Source of the DNA: Macrophomina tecta
Taxonomy: Eukaryota > Ascomycota > Dothideomycetes > Botryosphaeriales > Botryosphaeriaceae
NCBI GenBank assembly: GCA_024180945.1
Contig: JAKSGN010000012.1
Span: forward strand, 434,001 to 498,000
Direction: 5' to 3'
Length of the DNA stretch: 64,000 bases
The notes below the pieces were generated by a model. That model was not told where the DNA came from, made no database searches, and saw only the letters and a program-made list of their open reading frames with translations. Position numbers and translations under genes: made by a program. Position 1 is the stretch's first letter. Each line of letters opens with the position of its first letter. Below, piece after piece: positions 1-10,905 of this stretch.

Positions 1-1211
1 AAACACCAGCCCAGCGTCGATGCCAGCCATGCCGGTGCGAGCCGCGACCACGAACACGCCACTGCCACTGTCGCCGCCACCCGCGATCGAGCTCGATCTC
101 TCCGGAACCAACGTTGACACCACAAAGCCGGGAGACATACGCGCGCGCTTTCAGAGAGCGCTCGAAGGCCAGGAAGCGACCAAGAACATCAAGTGCTGTG
201 GCCTGACGAGGTATGCGAGCGACGTGGCGAAAGTGCGGCTCCTCTTCCGCTCCAAGGATGATGAGGAAACCGTTAGATCACACAGCGGCTGGCTAGAGAC
301 AGCATTCAGAGGCGCGAGGATGAGAGGTCGACAATGGTACCCGGTGAAGGTAGACAGTGTCAACAAGACGACGGTATTCAACGACGAGCGTACGGCTCTG
401 CGAGAGAATGCTTGTAAGATGATGAGCGAAGAGAACGAGGTGGAAATAGTGCATGCGCGCTGGCTGAGCAAGCCGAGCGACCGACTGTACGGATCAATGG
501 TGATTTATCTGACGAAGAAAAGCGATGCGGACGCGCTCCTGGCGGGCAGGTTGATGGACATCGGCGGAGAAGCGGCGTACACCAACGTGTTTGAGCACCG
601 GCCTCGTCCCCGGCGCTGCTTCCGATGCCAGAGCTACGCCCACCAGCAATTTCGATGCACGGGCGAAGAGAGGTGCGTAAAGTGCGCGGGCATCGGACAC
701 AAGGAAGACAACTGTAGTTCGAGGGTGGAGAAGTGTGCAGCTTGCGGCGGCCCGCACAGGGCAGACGATCGAGGCTGCCCGAGGTACAAGAAGCTCCTGG
801 AGGAGATGATGGGGAGGTCGGAGAGGTAAAGAATGGAGGAAAGAGGAGGAAGCTGGTGAAATGAAGGCAACCAGGCCCTGTGGTTAATGGTCTCTCGGTG
901 CTTGCTGCCCCGCCGTTAGAGGGACGGGCAACACTCAGGAAAGCGCTCTTGATGGAAACCAGGAGGCAGGACGGTCAAGGTAACAGGGTGAGGATGGCTT
1001 TCGTATTCTACTAACTTTAGGGATTTCTCGTTCCCCCCGTATTCTTTCTCGCTGGGTGACTACTTGTATTCCACTGTTGTTCTCTTAATTTTTTGGGCTT
1101 TGGATGAACCGGGATCTTCATGTATTTTAAAAGTATTCTATAGCGCGTCTTTTCCCTATGGTCCGTGGAGGCCGACGGGGTGTATGAATCATCATCATCA
1201 TCATCATCATC
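1..1211 (+). mobile_element. Gag-only non-autonomous LINE, copy 1 (5' part outside window)
   Basis: ORF1 is followed directly by a roughly 380-bp 3'UTR ending in an (ATC)n tail at 1187-1211; no endonuclease or reverse transcriptase lies between. The 3'UTR is a diverged relative of the one ending the two-ORF LINE at 10.2-10.56 kb, sharing the Gly-Arg-like GGCCGACGGGGTGTATGA end. The copy at 16.8-18.5 kb has the same ORF1-to-3'UTR junction, so this is an element family rather than a single deletion. Mobilisation by LINE A enzymes is inferred. Confidence 0.75.
2..829 (+). CDS. LINE ORF1 (Gag-like, zinc-knuckle protein), partial
   Basis: This is the ORF1 RNA-binding protein of a Tad-like LINE; such proteins coat the element RNA in the cytoplasm. 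The reading frame is open from the window edge, and the residues before the first in-window Met (NTSPAS) align with the interior of the copy at 17-18 kb, so the true start is upstream. A central domain ends in the motif EHRPRPRRCFRCQSYAH, beginning a run of CCHC/CCHC-like zinc knuckles (CFRCQSYAHQQFRC, CVKCAGIGHKEDNC, CAACGGPH) at the C-terminus. The frame is undamaged in the visible part. It closely resembles ORF1 of the autonomous LINE A at 5.0-6.3 kb but no ORF2 follows. Family assignment is firm; current activity is unknown. Confidence 0.8.
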   Translation, partial: NTSPASMPAMPVRAATTNTPLPLSPPPAIELDLSGTNVDTTKPGDIRARFQRALEGQEATKNIKCCGLTRYASDVAKVRLLFRSKDDEETVRSHSGWLETAFRGARMRGRQWYPVKVDSVNKTTVFNDERTALRENACKMMSEENEVEIVHARWLSKPSDRLYGSMVIYLTKKSDADALLAGRLMDIGGEAAYTNVFEHRPRPRRCFRCQSYAHQQFRCTGEERCVKCAGIGHKEDNCSSRVEKCAACGGPHRADDRGCPRYKKLLEEMMGRSER

Positions 1212-1224
1212 TGGCCAACGAATG

Positions 1225-1412
1225 GCCAACCAGATTGATGTATATAACTCACATTCGTTACTAAGTAGATAGGACCTTCGTGGTCAACTTGTCGATTGAT
1301 TCTTACCCCAATATTGCGTGCGACCCTCCCCTGCCTACCGCCACGGCCCCCCGAAAGCCTACGCTACCCGACGATACGCCCGACCTCCCCCAGAAAGAGT
1401 AACGGCGTAACA
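1225..1412 (+). repeat. LTR remnant (family 1), 3' portion
   Basis: The segment from about 1225 to the terminal CGTAACA at 1412 matches the conserved half of two 383-bp solo LTRs at 13663-14045 (opposite strand) and 61686-62068 (same strand). Shared blocks include the TATATA box, GTGGTCAACTTGTC and the AAAGAGTAACGGCGTAACA end. The outer U3 part is missing; the left boundary abuts the (ATC)n tail of the gag-only LINE, so LINE insertion or truncation removed it. Confidence 0.7.
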
Positions 1413-1502
1413 ATTGATCTGTTCCTGATCTGGGTAGGGGTCAGAGTTCCGACAGATCAATGGTGTTTTGATCTGGTTGATCTGTTCGTTGATGCCTGAG
1501 GC
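1413..1502. repeat. Short repeat with 10-bp inverted arms, next to an LTR end
   Basis: ATTGATCTGT (1413-1422) and ACAGATCAAT (1452-1461) are perfect inverted arms around about 29 nt. The same stretch recurs at 54301-54350 and continues after an interrupting LINE fragment at 54880-54920. Here it directly follows the LTR end, where a primer-binding region would lie, but I could not match it to a tRNA. It ends in GATGCCTGAGGC, duplicated on the other side of the next LINE. Confidence 0.5.
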
Positions 1503-2648
1503 TGATGATGATGATGATGATGAATTCATAGACCGTCCCAGCCGCCGAAGGCAGCTATGCGGCATGCGGCCGGCTCCTCCGCGTCCGCTCGACCCCTTCG
1601 AGCCTAAGCGAGGCGGGTGGGATCAGGCCTTTTCACTATCTATTCTGCATACCTCTGCATACACGTCTCTTGGCACTACGGCCTTCCCACAGCGCCAGCA
1701 ACCTCCGCAAACTATCCCGTCTTCCTCCAGTGTCAAGCTTCATGTCGTGAGTGTGATGTCGCTCCAAATTGCCCGAGGAGCTTGGTTGCCATCATGAACT
1801 TTGCTGCTGCAATGGCTGTGCTCCGCTGGCTCAGCAGCTTCCTCAGATCTGTCGTCCAACTCCTCCGCCCCTTCTCGTCCGGCGTGCGGAAGGTGAGTCT
1901 TAGCTCGCTAAACTTGCTGCACGAGTATAGCACATGGCTGACTGTCTGCAGTCCACGCCCACAGTCGCACTCGCCCGACGTCATGCCAGGCACCCGTCTT
2001 TGGTAGAGGAAGTGTCTTAGCCCGATCTTGCCTGTTCTCATCTGCACCATCAGCGAGCTTAATGCCCTTGGCGTGCCTCGGTGGAGTGCTAATATTTCCC
2101 TACTCGGCTCCGGGGCCACCTTGAAGAGCTGCCGTCCTCGCTCGTTGTCCTTCCAGAGCTGCTTCCACTCGCCCATCACGGCCTGGTTGATGGCTTGCTT
2201 GAGTGCTGCCACCAAGCTCGTTCGTATGTGGCCTTACGTTCTATGCTCCACAGCGCGGCCCTCCCGGGCTGCCGCTTTAGCGAGTTTGTCAGCCTTTTCA
2301 TTGCCCGGCACTCCCTGGTGAGCGGGGATCCAGTGGAAGCCCACAGATACGCCCTCCTGCTGGAGCCCTGTCAGCTTCGCGATGATGGAGCTCAGTAGAT
2401 ATTGCCCGGACTGCTCGCCAGGTGTCACGAGTGCGCGCAGCGTTGCTTGATTGTCGGTAAAGACAGCTATCTTTCGCTTGCCATCAACAATCTCAGCTTC
2501 TGTAAGCTCGAGAGCCATTATTATGCCCTGGAGCTCGGCAGCAAAGACTGTTGTGGACCTTATAGTGCCCATGTACTTCGTGCGCCTCGTTTTAGCGGTA
2601 GGAGCTGTCGCAGCTGCACCGACATGGCCGTCTATTGCGCTGCCGTCA
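1503..2648 (-). mobile_element. 5'-truncated LINE B copy with target-site duplication
   Basis: This is the last 1.15 kb of the LINE that is complete at 54.9-60.8 kb, inserted on the minus strand with its (ATC)n tail at the left. The 12-bp target-site duplication GATGCCTGAGGC lies at 1491-1502 and 2649-2660. The duplication and 5' truncation are typical of target-primed reverse transcription. Confidence 0.85.
1733..2640 (-). pseudogene. LINE B ORF2 C-terminus (RNase H and C-terminal domain), frameshifted
   Basis: Two minus-strand blocks (2234-2572 and 1733-2215) in different frames together match the RNase H domain and C-terminal region of the intact ORF2 at 55.1-59.0 kb. Recognisable pieces are VFAAELQG and FTDNQATLRAL (RNase H acidic residues), WIPAHQGVPGNEKAD, and the terminal CDCGRGLQTVSHVLYSC zinc-binding motif. 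The N-terminal endonuclease and reverse transcriptase are missing because the copy is 5'-truncated, and a frameshift near 2220-2235 separates the blocks. It cannot encode a working enzyme. Confidence 0.85.
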
Positions 2649-2660
2649 GATGCCTGAGGC

Positions 2661-3567
2661 GTGCGAGATCAAACAGATCAATCTCTTGGCGTCACGTGAG
2701 CCACGTGTTCCATTGTGGGTCCTTCACAAGAGCGTGGCAATCAGGACTTACTTAAGCCTTCCTCTCGCTAACCCTCTTCAGTTTCCCTCTCAATTTCCCT
2801 TTGTATGTCTTTTCTTCTACTCTCTCTTAGTCGGAATCGCTCCCAAAGATGAATTGGTTGGCGTATTTGGCTGATACTAAAAGTTACAGAAAGAAGTTAT
2901 TGGAGATGGTACTCCCTCTCCCGTCCTACGGTAGTCGTAGACTTATATAGGACGAAAATGGAGTTATAATAATAATATAGATATACGCAGGGCCCACGCC
3001 GGGCCCACGCAGGCGAGGCCGCCCGTCAGTTGGTGGCCTGAGTCGTGCCTGAGGCACGAACAGGGCGGTCGCCGGCGCCTCTCAGCCTCCGCGCATGCGG
3101 GTCCTGACAGTCCGCCACTCTCGGCGAAACGCCGCATTGATCTCTTCTACACACTTGCAGCCTGCCCCATTTTTTCCACTGCAGTTCCGCTCGGTAGAAT
3201 AAAGGCGGAGCCGGCCCTGCCCCTCTTAAGTCGCGGCCATTTAGAACCCTTCGACATCATTCAAATATTGAAGTAGACAACTGTCGCATGCACAATAACG
3301 GTTGACGGCATGGGTAAGATGGTAGATGATAAAATTGTGCGTGCGAGCGTAATGGATATGAATGCAGGCTTTAGTTCCGCTAATCTATCAGAGGAATTAA
3401 GAGAGAAAAAGAGAGAGAGAAAGAGAGAGAAGTAAAGCAAGGCGGAGGGTTTGGCATAGTAAGATTGGGCATCAAGGAGTGGAGTTTCCATGCTTCCATC
3501 AATGGTAGAAAATTCCAAAGAAGTTGTTGTTGCCTAAGGCACTAAAGCAATACAGTCTGACAATAGT
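2661..3567. other. Gene-free stretch with degenerate LTR-like sequence
   Basis: No gene is visible. About 2885-2990 resembles 32960-33045: both carry the block CTTATATAGGAC, then an AAAATGGAG-like run and ATAATAA, suggesting relics of one LTR family. A stretch ending GGGTCCTGACA near 3110 could be an LTR terminus. 2995-3110 is GC-rich; 3405-3435 is a GA-rich run. The rest shows nothing I can name. Confidence 0.3.
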
Positions 3568-4538
3568 CTAAATACTAACAGACTCGGCCGCTGGAGATGC
3601 TGCAGCAAGGTCACACGGTCCAGCTGTAGTATGAGAAGGCCAGTCCTCGCTATTGTCGGAGTTCCAGTCAGAATCGGAATCGGAGTCAGCGGTGGAGTCG
3701 GGCGGTTCGACACGGCTTGCTAGAAGGCGGACCATGTCAACGCTAAAGTCGCTCCCGTTCCTAAGAAGCTCTTGAAACCGGTTACACGGGAGAAGCGTCT
3801 TGATCCTCCTGAAAGTAAGCCTCAGAATGTAGTTGCGCAGTGTAGGCTCGGACTCTGGTGTATCCGCGTAGACTAGAGCAGCAATATCGCTTATTTTAAC
3901 TGCATCTTCATCGGAGTCCACGGAATATAGGTCAGTCCACGTGGTAATGTATGCCCAAGCGAGAGTCTTGAGCTCCAGGATATCGTATTTTTCCGCGATA
4001 ATGTAGACCTGGATGTTGAGCTGCAGCCAAGCTAACAGCTGGTTTGTGTGTTGATCTTCAGCCTTAGGTCGGGAGTAGTCGCCTGAGTAGAACCACTCTA
4101 ACATGGCCTCGACGGCATCAACAGGGTCATGGTCGAGTTTTATAACCCCAGAATACTCTTCCTAATGCCATATCAACCTGAGCACCACCTAGAGCCATAT
4201 AATAATACAAAAGTCAACATAGATATCATGGTGTAGATACAACTTGACTTCGTCACTGAAAGCCAAATCTCGTAACGTCGTGTTCTACAGCCTAACATAC
4301 TGCTGTGACATACCTGAAAGCCTTTACTACAGGCATTGTCGAAGAATTCGCATTGAGAGCATACAACAACCTTGTGAGCATCCCAGGTCCTGTGTCCGCA
4401 GGAGATAACGAGGTCGGAGTACTTCCCAGAGTGGAGAAACCTATATAGTATTAAACCAACATCTCCATACCGCGACATATGAACTTACTGTTTTAGGCCG
4501 TTAGGTATAGGCACTATGGGATTGACGAATGCCGTCAT
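3568..4538 (-). CDS. BTB/POZ domain protein
   Basis: A fungal BTB/POZ protein of 256 aa; such proteins mediate dimerisation or link substrates to cullin-3 ligases, but this one's partner is unknown. Model: exons 4489-4538, 4314-4440 and 3568-4161, with introns 4441-4488 (GTAAGT...TAG) and 4162-4313 (GTATGT...TAG, 152 nt). Splicing joins the N-terminus to FLHSGKYSDLVISCG, then HKVVVCSQCEFFDNAC, and then IKLDHDPVDAVEAMLEWFYSGDY, the classic BTB core in order. The second half is helical (YIIAEKYDILELKTLAW), and the C-terminus is Asp/Ser-rich (DSDSDSDWNSDNSED). Length is normal for the many small BTB-only proteins of Pezizomycotina. The start is chosen because GTAAGT splicing from it restores the frame; a start at 4478 without the first intron is the alternative. 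Confidence 0.75.
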
Positions 4539-5034
4539 AAGTTTCTAGAGCGGCGACGATTGCGTGAGTCTTATGCCCTTCGTTGTTTCCTTACAGTTAT
4601 GATGTTGGTTGTCGGTGTAGATGAAAGTACATGTGGCCCTCTGGCCCGTGCTGACGTTAAGTTCAGCGGTTGGCGCTAGATTGGTGCAATAGGCCGTTGG
4701 TTAAAACACGCGTGGTCCTTATTGAGGCCCCATTGGCACCGGACTTTGTGACATCGAAGGGCGGGAGTGGATAGCGTGATTAACTCGAGAAAAAGGGGCG
4801 GGATACTAACGGAGTGCTAGCCGGATTCAAAGTTTGACACCAAGCGATATTCGGTCTAGCATGGGCTTGAGCTCGCTTATCAGTCAGTGGGCAGCACATA
4901 TCGTTTCATGCACCGCCATTCTGCAAAGCCACAGCATAGCAAGCTGTCAACTAAACCATAAGAATTGTCAGGAAGTGTCTACTGAAACCCTTACGAACAA
5001 CTTCGAGCGCAAATTCGAATTTCTCGACCCTACA
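4539..5034. other. Intergenic region, includes LINE A 5'UTR
   Basis: No gene is visible. The last roughly 60-80 bases before 5035 resemble the leader of the gag-only LINE copy at 18.45-18.5 kb (shared AACCCTTMCGAAC block), so they are 5'UTR of LINE A. Its exact 5' end is not determined. The remainder shows nothing recognisable. Confidence 0.4.
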
Positions 5035-6321
5035 ATGTCTGCGGACGAAGATGGTGGGGGCGGATACGCGACCGTCGTGCGCGTCGCGACGCGCTGCGCG
5101 CCTTCAGGAACGCCCCGACTATCGTGCCTTCCACACCGGCAAACCAACGGGGCAGCGAAGGGCTCGCGTGACCACCGTATCCGACCTACCTAGCGATTCT
5201 ACCCTGGACGACGTAATTGGCCTGCTCAATGTCATTGTTACGCAGAATGACCGGCTTGCCGAGCGGAATGAAGAGCTTACGGAGCAGGTGGCCAGGAACG
5301 AAGACGAGATCAGGCGCCTGCGCAGCGCGCTCGAGACGTCTGAGGAAACGCAGGCAAGATGGAGGAACGCATGGGGAAGATAGAGAAGCAGTTGGCGGCT
5401 CTCGTGGAGTCGACGCGCAGGAACCTAAGCTTGCAGTCCCAGATCAACGCCACGTACGCGAACGTGCTCCGGGGAGGTCCGCCGACACCAGCAAATACCA
5501 GCCCGTCGTCCATCGCCGCTGTCCCAGTGCGCATGAACCACGCGATTGTCCCTAAGGCTCAGATGATGCCGCCCGCGATCGAGCTCGATTTCACCAACGC
5601 CAACGTCGGTAACGCGAATGCTGGGGATATCCGCGCACGGCTGCAGACAGCGCTGGAGAGTCAGGAAGTTACAAAGGAAGTTAAGTGCTGCGGGATTACG
5701 AGGAACCCGAACGAAGCGGCCAAGGTGCGCGTTTTCTTTAGGACGGAAGAGGACGAAGAGCGCGTCAGGTCGAACCTCGGATGGCTGGAGACGGCCTTCC
5801 GTGGGGCGAGGATCCGGGGTCGCCAGTGGCACACAGTCAAGGTAGACAATGTCAACAAGCTGGCCATTTTGAACGATGACCGCATTACGGTGCGCGCCGA
5901 TGCATGCGAGAAGATTGGCACCGAGAACGACGTCGAAGTAACGCAGGTCCGTTGGCTGAGCAAGCAAAGCAGCTGCCTCTACGGGTCCGCGGTGATTTAC
6001 CTTGCTAAGAAAAGCGAGGCCGACTCACTCCTTGCCAGGAGAGTGATTGATGTAGGCGGAGAGGCGGCGTATACTAATGTGTTTGAACACCGCCCGCGTC
6101 CAAGACGCTGCTTTAAGTGCCAGAGCTACGACCATCTGCAGTTCCGCTGCCGAGGAGAAGAACGATGCGCGAAGTGCGCGGGCATCGGCCACAGGGGAGA
6201 CGGCTGCTCGTCGACGACGGTAAAGTGCGCCGCTTGCGGCGGTCCGCACAGAGCAGACTACAGAGGCTGCCCGGAGTATGACAAGCTCTTGCGCAAAATG
6301 CTTCGCCAGCGTAATGAGTAG
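5035..6321 (+). pseudogene. LINE A ORF1 (Gag-like), frameshifted near the N-terminus
   Basis: The start MSADEDGG matches the start of the copy at 18447. A shift near 5070-5080 moves the frame to the block TLDDVIGLLNVIVTQNDRL followed by a heptad-like coiled coil, and a one-base loss near 5358 moves it again to MEERMGKIEKQLAALVEST. From 5359 to 6321 the frame is open for 320 aa and holds the RNA-binding core and C-terminal zinc knuckles (CFKCQSYDHLQFRC, CAKCAGIGHRGDGC, CAACGGPH). The order coiled coil, central domain, knuckles is standard for LINE ORF1 proteins. The stop overlaps the ORF2 start by 8 nt (ATGAGTAG). Confidence 0.8.
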
Positions 6322-9300
6322 GTCGCTCAAGGTGATCCACGCGAACTTGGGAAAGAACAGGACAGCGCAGAATAGCCTACTAAATGACGAAGACCTTAGC
6401 GATTTTAGCATCATTTTCATCTCGGAGCCAAGCTACTTTCGCGAGCCTAGCGGTAAGATCGTGGCAGCACCTGTCACCCACCCGTACTGGAAACAACTAC
6501 TCCCGACAACGTCGCGGCACAGTCGCTATCCCTGCCGCTCCATGATGTGGATTCGCAAGGATATGCAAGCCAGGCAGATAGCGGTGTCCTCGCCCGACAT
6601 CACAGCCGCAGTTATTACGCTGCGGGACCGGATCATTTTCGTAGCAGCCGTATACGTCGCCAACAAAGAGAATACGGCCGATCTAGAGCTCACCAGCACG
6701 TTTGACCACCTTCGAACGACGATCGCACAGGTAGGAAGCCAAACTAACGGGGTGCTAGAGCTTCTCATCTGCGGCGACTTCAACAGACACGATCAGCTGT
6801 GGGGAGGCGATCTAGTATACAGCTCGCCGCGCAACGGAGAAGGCGCGCCGACAATCGATTTCATGGAAGACTTTCATCTGCAGAGCCTGCTGCCTCGGGG
6901 CACGGTTACGTACGAGTCGGCCGGACACAGCTCTACAATCGATCTTATTCTAGCGTCTCCCCGACTAGCGGAAGAAATGAGCGTCTGCGACATCGCCGGC
7001 GCCACATACGGACCCGATCATCTGGCCATCGAGGCCCATTTTGAGACTGACGTGCCTTATCAGCAACTAGAAGCGCAATGCACGTTCCGCAGTGCCAACT
7101 GGGAGGCCGTCAGAAGCGATGTAAGGAAAACGCTTATCGAGGAGCCACCTCCAGATGCCCAAGACATCGAAAGCTTCACCAACTACCTATCCGGAACAGT
7201 ATCGGCAGCCCTGCAGCGCTGCGTCCCCAAAGCCAGACCGTCACCATACGTGAAGAAGTGGTGGACGGCGGACCTCACTCAACTGCGCAGGCCATTCACC
7301 TACTTCAGAAACCAAGCGAGAGCGCGCCGGAGGTGGGGCTCGCCGGACGCCTGGCTGGAAACACAGGCAAGGGAAGCGGCGAAGAGATTCCATGACACGA
7401 TGAGGCGCCAGAAGCGAAGGCGCTGGAAGGACTTTCTCGCAGAGCCGACCAACATCTGGAAAGCCGCTAAGTATCTCACCGAGCCGGGAAGCAGCGGATT
7501 CGCTCAGATTACACGCCTTGAAAACCAGGGCGGCTACGCGGAGTCCTGCGAGGAGATCTCGGAAACACTGATAAAGAGCTTCTTCCCGGAGCTCCCTGAA
7601 GTGCGGAGGAACACTCAGACCGAGGCGGCTCAGAGTCTTGTCGTGCAGATCGAACATGCCCCGCTGACAGTGGAAGAAGTAAAGGAAGCCTTTTTCCGGG
7701 CCAGTCCGTTCAAAGCACCGGGCGTGGATGGGATTCCCGCGGTCGTGTGGCGCGAGCTCTGGCCAGTGGTTGGCAAGCATATCCACCAGCTGTTCAACGA
7801 ATCTTTGTTGCAGGGCCGCTTGCCCAGCCGCTGGTGTGTCGCGAAGATTGTCCCGCTGCGCAAGACAGGAAAGTCAGCGGAGATGCCGCAAGGATACAGG
7901 CCAATCTCGCTATTGTCGACGCTGGGGAAAGCGTTGGAGTCAGTGGTGGCAGAGAGGATCTCTGCTCTGGCGGAAGAGCACTCCCTGCTACCCAAGAATC
8001 ACTTTCGTGGTAGAAAGCAACGGTCCACTGTACAGGCACTGACAGCCCTCCAACAACGCATCTACGACGCGTGGCGCGAGGGCAAGGTTCTCTCGCTCCT
8101 GTCGTTCGACGTCAAGGGAGCCTACAACGGCGTAGCTCGAGACGTGCTCCTCCGGCGGCTCCGACAAAGAAGGATCCCGGAAGTCTTGGTGAAGTGGGTG
8201 GAAGCTTTCTGCTCTAATAGGAGCGCCTCAGTAGTGGTAAATGGCAAGACCTCCAGGGTCATGGACCTGCCACAGGCAGGGCTTCCACAGGGGTCGCCTC
8301 TCTCGCCGATATTGTTTCTATTCTTCAACGCCGACTTGGTACAGTCTGTTACTAACAAGAACAAAGGCGCTATCGCCTTTATCGACGACTACAGCGCCTG
8401 GATCACCGGCCCGTCCGCAAGCGAAAACGTGGCGAAGCTCCAAAGAACGGTGGTGGCGCGGGCTGAAGAGTGGGAAGCGACGAGCGGCGCAACGTTCGAA
8501 GCGGAGAAGACGACGCTCATCCACTTTACGCGGAACGCGCAGAGGCTGTCGGACCAGCCGATCGTAGTGAAAGGAGAGGAAGCATCCCCAAAAGCGCACG
8601 CTAAAATTCTCGGCGTCGTCTTCGACCAGGAACTCCGATTTAAGGCCCATGCGGGGAGGATCGCGAAGAGGGGCGTCCAGGCAGCCCTGGCGCTAAAGAG
8701 ACTACAAGGTCTCCGACCGAGCAGCGTGCGCCAGCTCTTCTCAGCCACAGTAGCCCCAGCAGTCGACTATGCGGCTCCAGTGTGGGCGCCAGCCATGACA
8801 GCGCCATTCATGAAATCACTGGAGGCAGTGCAAAGAATTGCGGGCAGAGCGATCACCGGGGCGTTTAGGACGGTGGCACTGCCAATCCTCGAAGCCGAGG
8901 CATTGATTCTACCTGTTAAGATCCGTCTCGACCAGCAACTGCTTCGATTCTGGGTTAGCTGTCACACGCTGCCACGGAAACACCCGTTCTGGAAGTTGAG
9001 GCGCGCGATCGACCCAGCGAACAAGAGGTTCGTGTCCCCGCTGCAGCGGATAATGCTTACGGCCAGAGACGTCGACGTCGAGCGTCTAGAGACGATTCAC
9101 CCCTTCATGAGAATGCCCTGGGCCGACAGACCGGTGGTGCAAGTAGAACCTCCAGAGGCAGTGAAGATTCAGGCAAGCCACCCCCCAGGGTCAGAGGTCG
9201 CCATCTTCACGGATGGTTCGCAACGAAACGGAAAAGCGGGTACCGGCATCTCATGTGTGGACAGCGGGGGCGCGACCGTCATCGCCCACTCATCGTTGGT

Positions 9301-10168
9301 AATTCCGATTCAGTAGACGTATTATTTGCGGAGCTACAAGCAATCCACCAAGCCGTAGAGCTAGTGCACGACACGTGGTCGACCGCAGCGGTGGCAGAAC
9401 TTCCCGAAGCAGCCAAGGTAAAACACGTCATCTACACCGACAGCAAGACCGCCCTCCGTCTTTTCAGCAGACCAGGACAAATGCCGCGCCAGGGAGTAGT
9501 TAGAGGCATTCTTCGACTACTGGAGCAGATCAAGTGCAACAACGGGCCGCCGGTCGAGTTCAGGTGGGTGCCTGCGCACCAAGGAATTGCAGGCAACGAA
9601 AGGGCAAACTGCTTAGCCCTGCAGGCTACGGAGAACGGCCAAGAACCCCCCTCAAGTACTTTGCTTCGGCCCTCAGTACTGGCTCAATGCAAGGAAATCG
9701 TGTCAAAACAGTGGAGGAAAACCTTCGAAGCCTCCAAGGTCGGCGATTCGTAAGCTCGACCGCGCGTTGGCGCAGTTCCACACCAAGAAGCTCTACGACC
9801 AGCTGAATTACAAAGAAGCATCGGCGATTGCACAGCTGAGAACGTCGAAAGCGAACCTGAACGAGCCGCTGTATAAGATTAAGCGAGCAGAATCGCCCGC
9901 ATGTAATTGCGGAGCGGAGAAGGAAACAGTCAAACACTTCCTAGTAGAATGTCCACGCTGGATGGATATCCGGGTCAGACTGCAAAACGATCTTGGAAGT
10001 AGATTTGGTGACATCACGTTCATGCTAGGGGGATGGTCGGGCACGAGAAAGCCTGAGGGGAGGTTTGTGGACGGCCCGCCGGACAAGTGGCGGGCAGACA
10101 TGCGCGCTGTTAAGGCAACAGCGACCTTTGCTTTGGCCACTGGAAGACCGATTGCAACCAGAGATTGA
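6314..10168 (+). pseudogene. LINE A ORF2: endonuclease, reverse transcriptase and RNase H, two frameshifts
   Basis: The start at 6314 (MSRSLKVIHANLGKN) overlaps the ORF1 stop; an in-frame ATG at 6278 also exists but lies inside ORF1. Visible domains in order: apurinic-like endonuclease (HANLGKN, LLICGDFNRHD, STIDLILASP, GPDHLAI); reverse transcriptase (GVDGIP, GYRPISLLSTLGKALE, LLSFDVKGAYNGV, GLPQGSPLSP, and the catalytic box FIDDY in place of the usual YxDD); RNase H (FTDGSQ, FAELQAI, YTDSKTALRL, WVPAHQGIAGNERAN); C-terminal CNCGAEKETVKHFLVEC. A one-base loss near 9295 interrupts RNase H, and another shift near 9745 separates the last 130 residues. Catalytic acidic residues are otherwise present, so inactivation looks recent. 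Confidence 0.85.
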
Positions 10169-10528
10169 GAGTCTCGTCCTTCTCTAGGCAACCATATCCC
10201 TTCTCCAGCTAGCTGTCACGCTGATACAGGGACTGACAGCAACTCGGGAAAGTGGTCTCGATGGGAATGGCATGAGGGGTATAGAAGGATGGCTCTACTT
10301 TGGAATTTCCTTTTTTCTTTTGTCTTCTTCCTTTCCTTTCCTCGCGTTTGATTTGCTACCTCTATTCGTACTATCATTTGGCTTCATGTTGCTAAGATCT
10401 GGGAGGAAAGAAAGGATGTTTGGTTCTATATACCGTGTTGGGCCTTGAATGAACCGGGACCTCAATGTAGCTTAGCGTAGATTAGCGTTCCTTGTCCCTA
10501 TGGCCCGTGGAGGCCGACGGGGTGTATG

Positions 10529-10560
<32 letters not shown>

Positions 10561-10890
10561 GCCTCCGACACACCTGAAAGAACGCATTAACCGTGCCGTG
10601 AAATCGCAGACGGACCCCAGCGCGAGCAAGATCCAGGTAGTCGCGGCGAAACAGCTTCGAAGCGGAGATATTGCGGCATCTACAAGGAACCAACAGGAGA
10701 AAGAAATACTGCGGGAAAGCGCGCACGGCTGGGTGGAGACGTTTGGAGGCACAGCGCGGATCGTAACGCAGACGTACAGCGTCATCGTGCACGGCGTACA
10801 TACCAAATCAATAGACCCTTCAAATATGGACAACGCCATCAAGCTGCATCAGCCGGAGAACAAGTTACGGCTCCCCAACGCTGGAATTGA
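10561..10890 (+). mobile_element. LINE B ORF1 internal fragment
   Basis: The translation from about 10565 (PPTHLKERINRAVKSQTD, continuing to IDPSNMDNAIKL) matches the interior of LINE B ORF1 at 60.0-59.7 kb on the minus strand. Both ends are abrupt. LINE A's (ATC)n tail meets it on the left, and similarity is lost near 10890 on the right. It is a relic, not a gene. Confidence 0.75.
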
Positions 10891-10905
10891 CTACCTATAT
10901 TGTCG

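Larger units (their letters stand above)
4960..10560 (+). mobile_element. LINE A: full-length two-ORF Tad-like LINE, inactivated
   Basis: The order is leader, ORF1, ORF2 (endonuclease, reverse transcriptase, RNase H, zinc motif), 3'UTR, and an (ATC)n tail at 10528-10560. At least two frameshifts in ORF1 and two in ORF2 make this copy inactive. Its 3' tail abuts a fragment of LINE B ORF1. No target-site duplication could be identified; the 5' boundary is approximate. Confidence 0.8.
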
